DNA of 64,000 bases from the NCBI GenBank assembly GCA_964401385.1, contig CAYNYF010000003.1:22816-86815 (forward strand), written 5' to 3'. The notes under the pieces were generated by a model. That model did not search any database, was not told the DNA's origin, and saw nothing but the letters and a program-made list of their open reading frames with translations. Below, one piece after another: positions 17,841 through 25,899 of this stretch; position 1 is the first letter of the stretch, and each line of letters starts with the position of its first letter. Source of the stretch: CAYNYF01 sp964401385. GTDB taxonomy: Bacteria; Planctomycetota; Phycisphaerae; SM23-33. A program made the position numbers and the translations under genes.

Positions 17841-18895
17841 CTGTTTTCCTGATCCTCCGCAAACCGGGTCACTCTGTTCATCACGGCGGTGACGAACCCG
17901 GTGACCTGAGAGACGGCCTCCACTTCGCCGGACGAGACGTACAGCTCCAGCGCGTCGCAGCGCCGGATCAGCTTGCCGACGAGCCTGTCAATGTCGTATT
18001 TCAGCTCGCCCGTCCACGTGGCCACGCTGTCGACGATGTGTCGCCGCCACTGCCGCAGCAGGTCGGAGGCCTTCCGGGACGAGTCCGCCCCGGCCCGGGC
18101 GCAGAACAGCCGCTGTAGCGCGGGATCGTAAAAGCCGGGGAACTCCTCTCCCAGGTGCTCGCGCTTTCTCTGGTAGAAGGCGGCCAGGGTGGAGGTCATC
18201 CGGGCCGCGGACCACGGCGTCTGCCGGACGGCCGCCCGCGGCGGGGCGGAGCCGATCTGACGCATCAGATGCTCCACGTATCGCAGCTTCTTGAGCGCCG
18301 GCCAGCCGCGGTACCTCTCCCGCCAGCGGCTGTTCGGCGTCAGCCAGACGGCGAAGGTCTCGGCAAAGTCCTCGTCCGGGTGCGACTGGGCGTAGCTGTG
18401 TTCGAGGTGGACGACGTATCGCTTGGAGTAAGGCTTAGGATGGTAGAAATCCGAGTACTTGGCCGAAAACGGCCCGAAAAGCTCCCGCCAGCGAGTTCGT
18501 TGAAACAGCAGGTAGGCGTAATTCAGGGCGTGGCCCGCCTCGTGCCGGAGGATCTTCATGCACGAAGAGTCGGTCCCGCCCTCCACCTCCAGCATCTTCT
18601 TCTTCTCCAGCTTTATCAGACGAGGGTGAGCCAGGTAGAACGGTATCCCGATCATGGGGACTTTGTCCGGGCAGAGCCATTCGTTGGTCAGATAGCAGGG
18701 CGGATGAAAACGGATGCCCGCGGCGTCCAGCTCGGCATACAGCCTCTGGACGCACGGCTCCAGCGGCGATGCTTCGATCTTCAGCCCCAGGTCGCGCACG
18801 CGCAGTTGCAGGAGTTCTTCGTCGGGCAGGTCCTTCCAATCCGCCGGCGACAGGACTGGGTGTTTCTTGCGGGCCATCTTGCACCCGGGCGTCAT
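17837..18895 (-). CDS. Putative zinc metallopeptidase coupled to the ATP-grasp enzyme
   Basis: A 352-aa protein with a zincin HExxH site (LRHEAGHALNYAY, near residue 120). A downstream acidic motif (HPDEDFAETFAVWL, near 180) probably supplies the third zinc ligand. This matches proteins annotated as putative zinc-binding metallopeptidases. There is no signal peptide, so it should be cytoplasmic. The C-terminal 130 residues are helical and charged. Two in-frame ATGs (18895 and 18877) are possible and neither has a strong ribosome site. It is the first gene of a two-gene operon with the ligase. Confidence 0.75.
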   Translation of the reverse strand: MTPGCKMARKKHPVLSPADWKDLPDEELLQLRVRDLGLKIEASPLEPCVQRLYAELDAAGIRFHPPCYLTNEWLCPDKVPMIGIPFYLAHPRLIKLEKKKMLEVEGGTDSSCMKILRHEAGHALNYAYLLFQRTRWRELFGPFSAKYSDFYHPKPYSKRYVVHLEHSYAQSHPDEDFAETFAVWLTPNSRWRERYRGWPALKKLRYVEHLMRQIGSAPPRAAVRQTPWSAARMTSTLAAFYQRKREHLGEEFPGFYDPALQRLFCARAGADSSRKASDLLRQWRRHIVDSVATWTGELKYDIDRLVGKLIRRCDALELYVSSGEVEAVSQVTGFVTAVMNRVTRFAEDQENR

Positions 18896-18952
18896 TCTAT
18901 ACCGGACCGGTCACGTGCCCAAGCTCGAAAGTGCCGCCATGTCTCCGGCCGG

Positions 18953-19720
18953 TCATGGCTGCTGGTGGCTCCTCACGCATACGCCGCGCTGGTTGAGGTA
19001 CTGCTTGACCTCGGCAAGGGTGTAGTGCCCGTAGTGGAAAATCGACGCGGCCAGGGCGGCGTCGGCCTTGCCTTCGGTCAGCACTCGGTAGATGTCCTCG
19101 GGCCCGCCGGCCCCGCCGGAGGCGATGACCGGGATGGACACGGCATCGCACACCGCGGCGGTCAGTTCCAGGTCGTAGCCGGCGCGGTGGCCGTCGGCGT
19201 CGATGGAGGTCAGCAGGATTTCGCCGGCGCCGAGACCCTCTGCCTGGCGGACCCATTCCAGCGCGTCCATGCCGGTGTGGGTCCTGCCGGCGTCGACATA
19301 GACCTGCCAGCCGTCGCCGGTGCGGAGGGCGTCGACGGCCACCACCACCGCTTGATTGCCGAACGCCTCGGCCGCCTGGCGGATGAGAGACTTATTCCGA
19401 ACGGCCGCGGTGTTGATGGAGATTTTCTCGGCCCCGGCCTTCAGCAGCGCCCGGACGTCGTCCAGGGAGCCTATGCCGCCGCCGATGGTGTAGGGGATGA
19501 AGACCTCCCGCCCGACGCGGGCGGCCAGCTCGCCGACCGTCCGCCGGGCCTGGATGGTGGCGGTGATGTCCAGGAACACCAGCTCGTCGGCGCCGGCGGC
19601 GCTGTAGGCCTTGCCGCATTCGATCGGGTCGCCGGCGTCGCGCAGGTCCGCGAACGACCGGCCTTTGACCACCCGCCCGCGCTTCACGTCCAGGCACGGA
19701 ATGATTCGCTTTGCCAACAC
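18953..19720 (-). CDS. hisF: Imidazole glycerol phosphate synthase cyclase subunit HisF
   Basis: A 255-aa TIM-barrel cyclase of histidine biosynthesis. It takes ammonia from HisH and converts PRFAR to imidazole glycerol phosphate and AICAR. The catalytic Asp in IIPCLDVKRGRVVKG (residue 11) and the second Asp in VVVAVDALR (about 130) are present. The phosphate-binding loops are also visible (GGGIGS about 82; ASGGAGGPED about 205). Full length. It lies 45 bp downstream of hisH, forming a two-gene operon. No other his genes are in the window. Confidence 0.96.
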   Translation of the reverse strand: MLAKRIIPCLDVKRGRVVKGRSFADLRDAGDPIECGKAYSAAGADELVFLDITATIQARRTVGELAARVGREVFIPYTIGGGIGSLDDVRALLKAGAEKISINTAAVRNKSLIRQAAEAFGNQAVVVAVDALRTGDGWQVYVDAGRTHTGMDALEWVRQAEGLGAGEILLTSIDADGHRAGYDLELTAAVCDAVSIPVIASGGAGGPEDIYRVLTEGKADAALAASIFHYGHYTLAEVKQYLNQRGVCVRSHQQP

Positions 19721-19765
19721 AGTCGCTTTCCTGACGGCGCGGGCTTCCCGCCTGCGCCGGTCCGG

Positions 19766-20371
19766 CTACTTGCAAAGCCTACAGAAATTATCCAGCATCT
19801 TCAGGCCCGTCGGGCCGGACTTCTCCGGGTGAAACTGCACCGCGAAGAGCTGCCGCTTCTGCACGGCCGAGGCGTAGCTGCCGCCGTAGTCCGTCGTGCC
19901 GATGACTACGGCTCCATCGGTCGGCACGACCCGATAGGAGTGGGCGAAATAGAACCAGTCTGGATCACGGATGCCCTCGAACAGGGCCGAACGCCGCTCC
20001 TGGCGGAGCTGGTTCCAGCCCATGTGGGGCACCGTCAGCCCGGCCGGGAAACGCTCGACCGTCCCGCGGATGATTCCCAGCCCTGCGTGAGACCCGTGTT
20101 CTTCGCTTTCGTCGAACAACAGTTGCAGGCCCAGGCAAATGCCCAGGAACGGCCTGCCGCTGCCGGCGGCCTGGCGGACCGCCTCGATCAGCTCCAGCCG
20201 GCGGAGGTTCTTCATTGCCTGCGGGAAAGCGCCCACGCCAGGCAGTATCACCCCGGCGGCGGCGGCGACATCCGCGGCGCCGCCGGTCACCATGGCCTCT
20301 TCGCCCAGCCGGTCCAGGGCGTACTTGACGGACTCGATGTTTCCCAGGCCGTAATCGGCGATTGCGATCAT
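19766..20371 (-). CDS. hisH: Imidazole glycerol phosphate synthase amidotransferase subunit HisH
   Basis: A 201-aa class I glutamine amidotransferase that feeds ammonia to HisF. The nucleophile Cys lies in FLGICLGLQ (about residue 80) and the His/Glu pair in FAVQFHPEKSG (about 183). The N-terminal motif (IADYGLGNIESV) and the PGVGAFP oxyanion region (about 50) are typical. The ATG at 20371 gives the family N-terminus; the longer open frame upstream is low-complexity and rejected. Confidence 0.95.
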   Translation of the reverse strand: MIAIADYGLGNIESVKYALDRLGEEAMVTGGAADVAAAAGVILPGVGAFPQAMKNLRRLELIEAVRQAAGSGRPFLGICLGLQLLFDESEEHGSHAGLGIIRGTVERFPAGLTVPHMGWNQLRQERRSALFEGIRDPDWFYFAHSYRVVPTDGAVVIGTTDYGGSYASAVQKRQLFAVQFHPEKSGPTGLKMLDNFCRLCK

Positions 20372-20678
20372 TTCACTCTGCAAGATGCCAGGGACCGCCC
20401 ACCAGCCGGCGGGGCGACGTTCGTCGCCGGTGTGTTCCCCGCTGCCCGGGCCGGGCCGTCGCCTCCATGGCGCTGGCCCCCGTCGGCTGACGCGGGGGGC
20501 GGAAGGCGGCCAAAGCATCGCTGGCGGTCGTCAGTATATGAGTGTAATGGGTCCGGCGACGGCGGACAATGAATCGGGCTGATATGATAGCTCGGGAAAG
20601 AGGGATCTATGGATTCGGGGCCGGGCTGGGTCCTTGACTGTGGCCGTGGGGTGACTGGCCTGGATGGCAAAAAGAGTC
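20372..20678. other. Intergenic stretch without a gene
   Basis: About 300 bp between hisH and the zinc-ribbon gene. I checked it for an RNase P RNA, sometimes found beside this gene pair, and saw none of its conserved blocks. No convincing coding frame. Confidence 0.5.
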
Positions 20679-20706
20679 TTGATTTACTCAGCCGACGGGG
20701 GATAAT
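20679..20706 (+). promoter_or_regulatory. Putative sigma-70 promoter of the zinc-ribbon/RNase H operon
   Basis: TTGATT (20679-20684), 16-bp spacer, GATAAT (20701-20706), 33 bp before the start codon. A strong ribosome site (AAAGAGGAG, 20724-20732) follows and favours the ATG at 20739 over the one at 20735. Confidence 0.5.
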
Positions 20707-20738
20707 AAGGGGCTTTAGCAAGTAAAGAGGAGCGATGC

Positions 20739-21548
20739 ATGGGAGAAACGTTGGAGGCGCTGCTTAAGCTGCAATCCGTCGAGCTTCGGCTTGTGACGGT
20801 CCGCAGACAGTTGAGCAGGCAGAGCGCCGCCGTCGACGCCCAGCAGGACCGGATCAAACAGCTCGAAGGGGAATTCGAGAGACTTCACGATGAAACCCTT
20901 CAGCGCCAGAAAGGGGCGGCTGCGCTCGAGTTGGACCTGAAGAGCAGAGAAGAGGACGTCGCCAAGCTTCGCGCCTCCCTCAACACGGCCAAAACCAACA
21001 AGGAATACGCCGCTATCCTCACCCAGCTCAACACCGTCAAGGCCGACAATTCCAGGCTGGAGGATCAGGCCCTCCGGCTGATGCAGCAGGTGGATGAAGC
21101 TCGGGTCAAGGCCGAAGAGGTGCGCAAGCAACTGGACCAGGCGACCCAGCAGCTCGAGGAGATCCAGCGCACCTCGGCCGAGGAGGTCGGCAGGCTGGAG
21201 GAAATGATAGCGAAGCTTCAGCAGGAGCGGGACAGCGCGGCCGGGATCGTGCCGCCGCCGGTCCTGGCGGTCTTCGAACGGATCGCGTCCATGCGCGAGG
21301 GCGAGGCGATGGCAAAAATCGAGATCGAAGGTAAGAAGCCCCCGTACGAGTACATCTGCGGGGGCTGCTTTATGTCCATCGCCGCGGAAAACGCCAACGC
21401 CCTGCAGACGCGTGACGAGCTGCGGTTCTGCGACCACTGTGGGCGGATTCTGTACCTTGCCGGGGAGGGTGCCGGTGGTGATAGCCCGCCGTCCGGGGCC
21501 TCTGAGCACGCCTCGCCTCAAGGAGCCGGAGACGGTCGCGAGGTTTGA
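20739..21548 (+). CDS. Coiled-coil protein with C-terminal C4 zinc ribbon
   Basis: A 269-aa protein. Residues about 1-170 are a long, highly charged antiparallel coiled coil. The C-terminal part has a four-Cys zinc ribbon (CGGC about 207, CDHC about 230). This is the C4-type zinc-ribbon family often encoded beside RNase H-like genes. The molecular role is not established to my knowledge. Here the RNase H gene starts 3 bp after its stop, so the association holds. A Gly/Ser/Glu tail of 25 residues is probably disordered. Confidence 0.85.
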   Translation: MGETLEALLKLQSVELRLVTVRRQLSRQSAAVDAQQDRIKQLEGEFERLHDETLQRQKGAAALELDLKSREEDVAKLRASLNTAKTNKEYAAILTQLNTVKADNSRLEDQALRLMQQVDEARVKAEEVRKQLDQATQQLEEIQRTSAEEVGRLEEMIAKLQQERDSAAGIVPPPVLAVFERIASMREGEAMAKIEIEGKKPPYEYICGGCFMSIAAENANALQTRDELRFCDHCGRILYLAGEGAGGDSPPSGASEHASPQGAGDGREV

Positions 21549-21551
21549 AGG

Positions 21552-21998
21552 ATGGGCGCCGGCAAGTTCTCGCTTGTGATACACATCGACGGGGGCGCGC
21601 GCGGCAATCCGGGCCCGGCCGCCGCGGCAGTCGTTGCCCGCAGCGCCGACGATGGCACGGTGTTATTTCAAGGCGGCTTCTTCCTGGGCAGCGCCACCAA
21701 CAACGTCGCCGAATACCACGCCCTTCTGGAAGCGTTCTCGGTGGCCGATTCGCTTGGAGCCGATGTCATCGAGATTTACAGCGACTCGGAGCTGCTGGTC
21801 CGGCAGATGAACGGCGTATACCGCGTGAAGAACGACAGGCTGCGTGAGCTTTTTGACCGCGCCCAGCAGTTGTGCCGGAACTTCCGACGATGTACATTCC
21901 GCCATGTCCGGCGCGATAAAAACAAGGACGCGGACAAACTGGTCGGCCAGGCGATCAATCTGAAGGGCAACGTCGAGGACGCGGAAAAAGCCGGCTGA
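21552..21998 (+). CDS. RNase HI-like protein
   Basis: A 148-aa RNase H fold protein likely to cleave RNA in RNA-DNA hybrids. The four acidic catalytic positions can be assigned: Asp in IHIDGGARGNPGPA (about residue 12), Glu in NNVAEYHAL (about 53), Asp in YSDSELLV (about 76) and Asp in NKDADKLV (about 130). It belongs to the short RNase H family without an N-terminal hybrid-binding domain. It is co-transcribed with the zinc-ribbon gene and lies 77 bp upstream of dnaG, which is suggestive for primer removal, though that is inference. Confidence 0.88.
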   Translation: MGAGKFSLVIHIDGGARGNPGPAAAAVVARSADDGTVLFQGGFFLGSATNNVAEYHALLEAFSVADSLGADVIEIYSDSELLVRQMNGVYRVKNDRLRELFDRAQQLCRNFRRCTFRHVRRDKNKDADKLVGQAINLKGNVEDAEKAG

Positions 21999-22019
21999 CC
22001 GGTCAATCCGTTGACTGGT
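21998..22019 (+). terminator. Hairpin at the RNase H stop codon, possible weak terminator
   Basis: ACCGGTCAA (21998-22006), loop TCCG, TTGACTGGT (22011-22019): nine positions with one G-T pair, followed by TTTCCC rather than a real U-tract. It may partly terminate upstream of dnaG or act in mRNA processing. Confidence 0.3.
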
Positions 22020-22075
22020 TTCCCGATAGACCAAGTTACTGAAGTACCGATCAGGCGGTCAACGAAATCGCAGCG

Positions 22076-23875
22076 ATGGCGCGTTATCCCGAAAGCTTCA
22101 TCCATCAGGTCCAGCAGGCCACCGACATCGTCGAGCTGGTGGGGCAGTACGTCGCCCTGAAGAAGCGCGGCAAGGAGTTCGTGGGCCTGTGCCCGTTCCA
22201 CGACGATAACCGCCCGAGCTTGAATGTTTCTGCGACGAAGCAGATCTTCAAATGTTTCGCCTGCGGGGCCGGCGGAGGGGTCTTCCAGTTCCTGATGCAG
22301 TCGCAGAAGGTCACGTTTCCCGAGGCGGTTCGCGAGTTGGCCGGGCGGGCCGGCATCCCTCTCCCGGCCGTGGCGACCTCCCCGGACGCGGATCGTAGCC
22401 TTTCGCCGGAGGTGCTGACGGAGTTGTGCACGTTTGCGGCGAGATTCTTCCGCGATCAGCTCTTTTCCGAGGCCGGCTTAAAGGCTTTGACGTACGCCCG
22501 CGGCCGGAAGCTCAGCGACGAGTCCATCCGCCGGTTCGGGCTGGGCTTCGCCCCGGATTCTTGGGAAGCCCTGCACGCCGCCGCGGGCGGCGCCGGCTTT
22601 AGCGACAGGCAGCTCGTGTCGGCCGGTCTGGTCAGCCAGAGAGACGATGGCTCCTGCTACGACCGGTTCCGCAATCGTCTGATATTCCCGATCTTCAACG
22701 TGGCCGGAAAGGTCGTTGCCTTCGGGGGCCGGGTACTGGCGGACGACCAGCAGCCCAAGTACCTCAACAGCCCCGAGACGGTCCTGTTCGACAAGTCGGC
22801 GAATCTCTACGGTCTGAACTGGGCCCGCCAGGAGATCGCACGCTCCGAACAGGCCGTCGTCGTCGAGGGCTACCTGGACGCGTTGATGTGCCATCAGGCG
22901 GCGATCAGCAACGTGGTGGCGACTCTGGGCACGGCGCTGACGGAACGGCACGTTCGAATCTTGAGCCGCTATTCCCGGGATGTGGTCCTGCTGTTTGACG
23001 CTGACGCGGCCGGTGAGCGGGCGGCGGTCAGGACGATCGAGTTGTTCCTGACTCAGCGGCTCAACGTCCGCATTGCCACGGTGCCGCAGGTGCAGGGCCG
23101 GGAAGTGAAGGACCCTTGCGACTACGTCTTGGCTGCCGGGGCTGAGGCCATGAAAAAGCTGGTGACCGAGGCCCCGGACTCTCTGGCGTACGCCTGGTCG
23201 CGCCGCTCGGCCGATTACAGCCGGGCTGAGACGCTGGCGGAAAAGCGAACGATTGTCGAAGACTTCCTTCGGCTGGTCGTGTCCTCGGCGACGTATGGGG
23301 TGATCGACGCCCTTCGCCAGGGCCTGCTGGCGGGCCACATAGCGGAGCTGGTAGGGCTTTCGCCGCGTGAGATTGCCGATCAGATGCGAAGCCTTGCCCG
23401 GCAGGTTGGCCGGGCCGGCGCTACCGGCCGCGTGGGTGCCTCCGAGCGGGCCGTCGGCTTTTCGGCGCGGGCCGAGAGATGGGTCCTGGAGGTGCTGCTC
23501 AACGCGCCGGAGCTTTTCGGACAGGTTCGCGGGCGGATCACTCCCGCAATGTTCGGCGATCCGGCGCTGCGAGCCGTGGCCGAAGAGGTCTGGCGCCTGG
23601 GCGAGGCCGACCGGCTGGAACTTGCGGCCGTCCTGGGCGCCAGTGACAGCGAGCGTTGGGGGCGGCTTGTCACAGACCTTCAGATTACCGGCGAGAAACG
23701 CGGCAACCACGAGAGCACGCTGGCCGAGGCGACCGAAGATTTCCATCGCCGCCAGCGGCGCGAGGAACTGCAAAACCTTAAAGAACAAGGGGATACCGAC
23801 AAAGTCGCGTTGATGAGAAAGATCGCTGAACACGCCCGCCAACCCGATCCCCGGCGGCGCCCCAGACTGTCCTAA
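22076..23875 (+). CDS. dnaG: DNA primase DnaG
   Basis: A 599-aa primase that makes RNA primers at the replication fork. The N-terminal CHC2 zinc finger is complete (CPFHDDNRPS about residue 40; FKCFACGAGG about 60). The catalytic core and TOPRIM domain follow, with VVVEGYLDALM (about 262) and LLFDADAAGERAA (about 305). The C-terminal helicase-binding region (about 450-599) is divergent, as usual. rpoD follows, recreating the classical macromolecular-synthesis arrangement without rpsU. Confidence 0.95.
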   Translation: MARYPESFIHQVQQATDIVELVGQYVALKKRGKEFVGLCPFHDDNRPSLNVSATKQIFKCFACGAGGGVFQFLMQSQKVTFPEAVRELAGRAGIPLPAVATSPDADRSLSPEVLTELCTFAARFFRDQLFSEAGLKALTYARGRKLSDESIRRFGLGFAPDSWEALHAAAGGAGFSDRQLVSAGLVSQRDDGSCYDRFRNRLIFPIFNVAGKVVAFGGRVLADDQQPKYLNSPETVLFDKSANLYGLNWARQEIARSEQAVVVEGYLDALMCHQAAISNVVATLGTALTERHVRILSRYSRDVVLLFDADAAGERAAVRTIELFLTQRLNVRIATVPQVQGREVKDPCDYVLAAGAEAMKKLVTEAPDSLAYAWSRRSADYSRAETLAEKRTIVEDFLRLVVSSATYGVIDALRQGLLAGHIAELVGLSPREIADQMRSLARQVGRAGATGRVGASERAVGFSARAERWVLEVLLNAPELFGQVRGRITPAMFGDPALRAVAEEVWRLGEADRLELAAVLGASDSERWGRLVTDLQITGEKRGNHESTLAEATEDFHRRQRREELQNLKEQGDTDKVALMRKIAEHARQPDPRRRPRLS

Positions 23876-23931
23876 GCCAGTAGGGCCAAAGTCTTAGCGG
23901 CTGCGGCGAAGAGAAAATATGGCCTGAGGCC

Positions 23932-23961
23932 TTGACCCGAAGGGGAAATGTTACGTAGAAT
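23932..23961 (+). promoter_or_regulatory. Putative promoter of rpoD
   Basis: TTGACC (23932-23937), 18-bp spacer, TAGAAT (23956-23961), 35 bp before the rpoD start and downstream of dnaG. It would let rpoD be expressed separately from dnaG. Confidence 0.45.
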
Positions 23962-23996
23962 ACGATGTTTGCAAATCTCTCCGCGAATTCGCTGCC

Positions 23997-25700
23997 ATGC
24001 AGAACGAAAAGCGACCTGCCATGACCAAGCTTATGGACGAATCCATCAGCGCCCTTATCGAAAAGGGAAAGTCCCGTGGGTATCTGACCTACGAGGAGAT
24101 GAACGACGATCTGCCCGGCGAGGCGATCGAGCCGGACAAGCTTGATTCGCTGCTGATGACTCTGGACGAGCTGGGGATCGACCTGATCGACGAGTCGGAA
24201 GTGCCCGCGCGCGAGAAGTTCGCCGACGGCACAGAGGAGAAAGCCGCCAAGGAGCCGGGAAAGGACGAGGTCAAGACGGCTCTGCAGCAAGAGCTGGAGG
24301 GCGAGAGGAACCGCATCGACGACCCGGTGCGGATGTACCTGACGCAGATGGGCGAGATCCCGCTGCTGACCCGGTCGGAGGAGATCGCCCTGGCCAAGAA
24401 GATCGAGATGACGCGGATGCACTTCCGCCGCCGGGTGCTGGAGAGCGATTACTGTGCCGCCCAGGCCACCGAGATCCTTCAGCAGGTTGACGATGGGGAC
24501 CTCCCGTTCGATCGGACAATGAAGATCTCCACGGCCGAGAATCTTGCCAAGGACACGATCAGCGAGCGGATTCCGATCAACCTGGTAACGTTGCGGAAGG
24601 CTCTCCAGGCCAACATGATTGATTGGGAGACCGTCAAGACTCCCAGGACTTCCGCCGAGCGTCGCAAACGCCGGCTGCGAAAGATATGGCGACGCCGCCG
24701 ACGCGTGGCCAAGCTGGTGGAGGAGTTGTCGCTGCGCACCTCCAGGGTCCAGCCGTTGATGAAGAAGCTCGCCCACATCTGCGACAAGACCGAGGAGATT
24801 CAGCGTGCGATCGAATCGGTCGGAGTCAACCAGACGCCCCCGGAAGACGTGTCCGTCATGCGAGAGGAAATCGATGGCCTGATCGACCTGGTCATGGAAG
24901 AGCCCCCGTTGCTGAGAAAGCGCGTCAAGGCCATCCAGAAGGTCTTCAACGATTACGAGCAGGCCAAGCGCGAGCTGTCCGGCGGCAACCTCCGCCTGGT
25001 GGTTTCCATCGCCAAGAAATACCGCAACCGCGGCTTGAGCTTCCTGGACATCATCCAGGAAGGCAACACGGGCCTGATGCGGGCCGTGGACAAGTATGAG
25101 TATCGTCGGGGGTACAAGTTCAGCACGTATGCGACCTGGTGGATTCGTCAGGCGATCACGCGGGCCATCGCCGATCACGCCCGCACCATCCGCATCCCCG
25201 TGCACATGATCGAGACCATGTCCAAGCTGCGGAACATTTCCAAGCGAATGGTCCAGGAGCTGGGACGGGAGCCGACCATCGAGGAGATCGCCAGGGAAGC
25301 CGGCATGACCGTCTCCGAGGCCCGCCGCGTGCTGAAGATCTCGCGGCATCCGATCAGCCTGGACAGGCCCGTCGGCGAAAGCGAGGACTCTTACTTCGGC
25401 GACTTCATCGAGGATGAAACGGCCGAGAACCCCGTCGAGTCCGCCGGCAGCGAAATGCTCAAGGAACGCATCGAGGAGGTGCTCAAGACGCTCACCTACC
25501 GCGAGCGGGAGATCATCAAGCTCCGCTACGGCATTGGGGACGGCTATACCTACACCCTCGAGGAGGTCGGGCGGATCTTCAAGGTCACGCGCGAGCGTGT
25601 TCGCCAGGTCGAGGCCAAAGCCATCCGCAAGCTCCAGCACCCGGTTCGCGCCCGCAAGCTCGAAGGGTTCCTGGTGGAAAAACGGATCGCGGAGAGCTAA
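23997..25700 (+). CDS. rpoD: Primary RNA polymerase sigma-70 factor RpoD
   Basis: A 567-aa housekeeping sigma factor. Region 1.1 (about residues 10-65) and region 1.2 (DDPVRMYLTQMGEIPLLTR, about 103-125) precede a non-conserved spacer. Region 2 (NLRLVVSIAKKY...FLDIIQEGNTGLM) starts near residue 330; its part 2.4 (YKFSTYATWWIRQAITRA) should contact the -10 box. Region 3 follows, and region 4 ends with TRERVRQVEAKAIRKL (about 530). The presence of region 1.1 identifies a group 1 factor. Two in-frame starts (23997, 24021) are possible; neither has a clear ribosome site. Confidence 0.95.
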   Translation: MQNEKRPAMTKLMDESISALIEKGKSRGYLTYEEMNDDLPGEAIEPDKLDSLLMTLDELGIDLIDESEVPAREKFADGTEEKAAKEPGKDEVKTALQQELEGERNRIDDPVRMYLTQMGEIPLLTRSEEIALAKKIEMTRMHFRRRVLESDYCAAQATEILQQVDDGDLPFDRTMKISTAENLAKDTISERIPINLVTLRKALQANMIDWETVKTPRTSAERRKRRLRKIWRRRRRVAKLVEELSLRTSRVQPLMKKLAHICDKTEEIQRAIESVGVNQTPPEDVSVMREEIDGLIDLVMEEPPLLRKRVKAIQKVFNDYEQAKRELSGGNLRLVVSIAKKYRNRGLSFLDIIQEGNTGLMRAVDKYEYRRGYKFSTYATWWIRQAITRAIADHARTIRIPVHMIETMSKLRNISKRMVQELGREPTIEEIAREAGMTVSEARRVLKISRHPISLDRPVGESEDSYFGDFIEDETAENPVESAGSEMLKERIEEVLKTLTYREREIIKLRYGIGDGYTYTLEEVGRIFKVTRERVRQVEAKAIRKLQHPVRARKLEGFLVEKRIAES

Positions 25701-25899
25701 TCCGACGGCGGGGGTGACAGCAGTATGGCAGCTAGATCGTTTCCCGAAGGAGACTTATCGGGGAATTCTTCCCGCTAGCTAAAGGCGAACGCGCGCACTT
25801 CCGATGCATTTAGGTGGACTTGGAGGTTTCTTGAGAGCCTCCCGGGCCAACGCCTAATCCGGTCGAGGCCGGACCCGGGAATTATGTGAGTCTCGGAGC

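Noticed and set aside
18155..20572. 805-codon open frame spanning the metallopeptidase, hisF and hisH
   Set aside because: It runs antisense to three well-supported genes and has shadow-like composition.
20372..20738. RNase P RNA beside the zinc-ribbon/RNase H pair
   Set aside because: The pair is sometimes next to rnpB, but none of the conserved rnpB sequence blocks are present here or at 21999-22075.
25819..25840. GGAGG...CCTCC hairpin between rpoD and the response regulator
   Set aside because: Short stem with weak pairs in the middle and no U-tract; insufficient for a terminator call.
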